Assembly (NCBI RefSeq): GCF_000512895.1
Contig: NZ_CP007033.1
Location: forward strand, 271,001-335,000
Reading direction: 5' to 3'
Source: Dehalobacter restrictus DSM 9455
Lineage (GTDB): Bacteria; Bacillota; Desulfitobacteriia; Desulfitobacteriales; Syntrophobotulaceae
DNA length: 64,000 bases
Positions 62,708 through 64,000 of this stretch are shown here, piece after piece (within the stretch, counting starts at the first letter, position 1; each line of letters opens with the position of its first letter). A model generated the notes under the pieces. It worked only from the letters and a program-made list of their open reading frames with translations, was not told the DNA's origin and did no database searches. The position numbers and the translations under genes are program-made.

Positions 62708-63942
62708 TTGATCAATTTAGACAAAGAAGTACAAAGACAAATGGAGATATTAAGAACAGGTGCTGCTGAGATTGTGCCGGAGGATGAACTGAAAGAAAAA
62801 TAAAGAATTCCCTTTTGTCAAATAAACCGCTGACGGTTAAGCTTGGGCTTGACCCGACGGCTCCAGATATTCATTTGGGACATACTGTTCCTTTGCAGAA
62901 AATGAGACAGTTCCAGGATCTGGGGCATCAGGCAGTGATCATCATCGGAGATTTTACGGGCAGGATAGGTGATCCTACGGGAAAATCCGAAACTAGAAAG
63001 GCATTGACCGAAGAAGAAGTGCTTCGGAATGCGGAAACCTATAAAGAACAGATATTTAAAATTCTCGATCCCGCTAAAACAAGGATTGAGTTTAATGCCA
63101 CCTGGCTTTCAAAGCTCAATTTTGAAGAGGTCATTAAGTTAGCTTCCAATTGTACGGTTGCCAGAATGCTGGAAAGAGATGATTTTGCCAAGAGATATCA
63201 GGAGGAACGGCCGATCAGCATTCATGAATTCTTTTACCCGTTGATGCAGGGCTATGACTCGGTAGCGCTGCAAAGCGACGTCGAACTAGGAGGGACAGAC
63301 CAGAAGTTTAATTTACTTATGGGCCGTACGCTGCAAAAAGATTATGGGCAATTACCGCAGGTTGCTTTAACAACGCCAATCCTTGAGGGACTTGACGGCG
63401 TTCATAAAATGAGTAAAAGTCTTGGTAATTACATCGGAGTCTATGAAAGCCCCAGAGAAATGTTTGGAAAAACGATGTCTCTGCCGGACGAATTGATGAT
63501 TCGCTATTTCGAATTGGTCACAAAAGTGCCTGTTGACGAAATTCGCCGTCTCGAAAAGGGCCTTGCTGACGGCAGCGTTCATCCGCGTGACTTAAAAATG
63601 CGTCTGGGATGGGAGATTGTCCGAATTTATCATGGAGATGCCGAAGCCGATCAGGCAAAAGACGAATTTATTAAAATGTTTCAGAAAAAAGAAGCACCAG
63701 ATGAGATGCCTGAATTTAGCCTTGCGGAACTTGGTGCATCGAAGGACGGCACGATCGAACTGGTTACGCTGATGGTCAACGCAGCACTTGCCCCGAGCAG
63801 GGGAGAAGCCAGAAGACTGGTTGAACAGGGCGGAGTGAAGCTTAACGATGAAAAGCTCTCAGATTCGCAGGCTGCCATTCGTCTTTCGGCCGGTGATATC
63901 TTGAAGGTCGGCAAGAGAAAATTTATTCGAATTAGATCGTAG
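62708..63942 (+). CDS. tyrS: Tyrosyl-tRNA synthetase, apparent N-terminal frameshift
   Basis: Class I TyrRS of the longer (TyrS type 2) kind: [13 protein letters not shown] contains the HIGH motif, KMSKS is intact in HKMSKSLGN, and a C-terminal S4 domain ([18 protein letters not shown]) binds tRNA. The first ~32 residues expected for the family ([20 protein letters not shown], ending ELKEK) are encoded from a TTG at 62708 in another frame that stops at 62800. Adding one A to the A5 run at about 62796-62800 would join both parts as [16 protein letters not shown]. Starting at the TTG at 62815 instead would lose the first helices. AAGGAATG precedes 62708. Confidence 0.88.
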
Positions 63943-64000
63943 GATCGTATTAATTAAAAACGATCATTTTTCTAGAGACAAAGAACGCTCATTAATTCTT

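Overview
The window looks like a chromosomal segment of an anaerobic, spore-forming-lineage Clostridium of the Peptococcaceae/Desulfitobacteriaceae type (Dehalobacter, Desulfitobacterium and Desulfosporosinus are the closest in feel). This is an inference. It rests on T-box-controlled thrS and pheST, a ytxC-thrS-infC-rpmI-rplT neighbourhood, a cobinamide-salvage gene next to a CobN-type chelatase, a c-di-GMP-I riboswitch and Gram-positive ribosome binding sites. No rRNA, CRISPR array or complete tRNA was seen.

1-12.8 kb: a dense plus-strand cluster. It holds the end of a FecE/BtuD-like ABC ATPase, adenosylcobinamide amidohydrolase CbiZ, a solute-binding lipoprotein, a giant CobN/BchH-type chelatase subunit, a fused AAA+/VWA (ChlD-like) subunit, a ChlI-like AAA+ subunit, a radical SAM/SPASM enzyme and an ABC-2 exporter pair. 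Together they suggest corrinoid (or another metallo-tetrapyrrole) uptake, trimming and possibly metal exchange.

12.8-23.9 kb: a c-di-GMP-I riboswitch with no gene behind it, decayed coding sequence, a small excisionase/integrase module ending at a 3' tRNA fragment, a GH84 glycosidase converging on a DUF2334/FG-GAP secreted protein, a speA-speE polyamine pair, and a diiron ferritin-like protein. Three dispersed 104-bp palindromic repeats occur across the window (after cobN, after speE, between pheS and pheT).

23.9-42 kb: mostly housekeeping. Genes encode a PAS-GGDEF cyclase, a metal-dependent cyclase, an ArsR regulator with a palindromic operator, a YkvI-like permease, YtxC, ThrRS, YhaM, a BMP-family lipoprotein, IF3 (AUU start), L35, L20, a SpoU methylase, a YqzL-like microprotein, PheST, ZapA, an ACT protein and a UPF0210 protein.

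42-54.6 kb: an AT-rich accessory block lies between zapA and the U32-peptidase/mutS2 pair. Its core (about 43.4-49.9 kb) reads on the minus strand as a series of gene cassettes bounded by 74-76 bp attC-like sites. Each cassette's ends are complementary in the way integron cassettes are, yet no integron integrase is present. Cassette genes encode a mono-ADP-ribosyltransferase with a small partner, a DUF4145 protein, a DUF6414-like protein, a DUF1697 protein and a protein with a HEPN-like motif. A decayed IS110/IS1111-type element sits on one cassette boundary. I regard this as the most unusual thing in the window.

54.6-64 kb: U32 peptidase, MutS2, a class A penicillin-binding protein and TyrRS. 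The last two each carry an apparent one-base frameshift in a poly-A run near the N-terminus. These may be real lesions, slippage sites or assembly errors.
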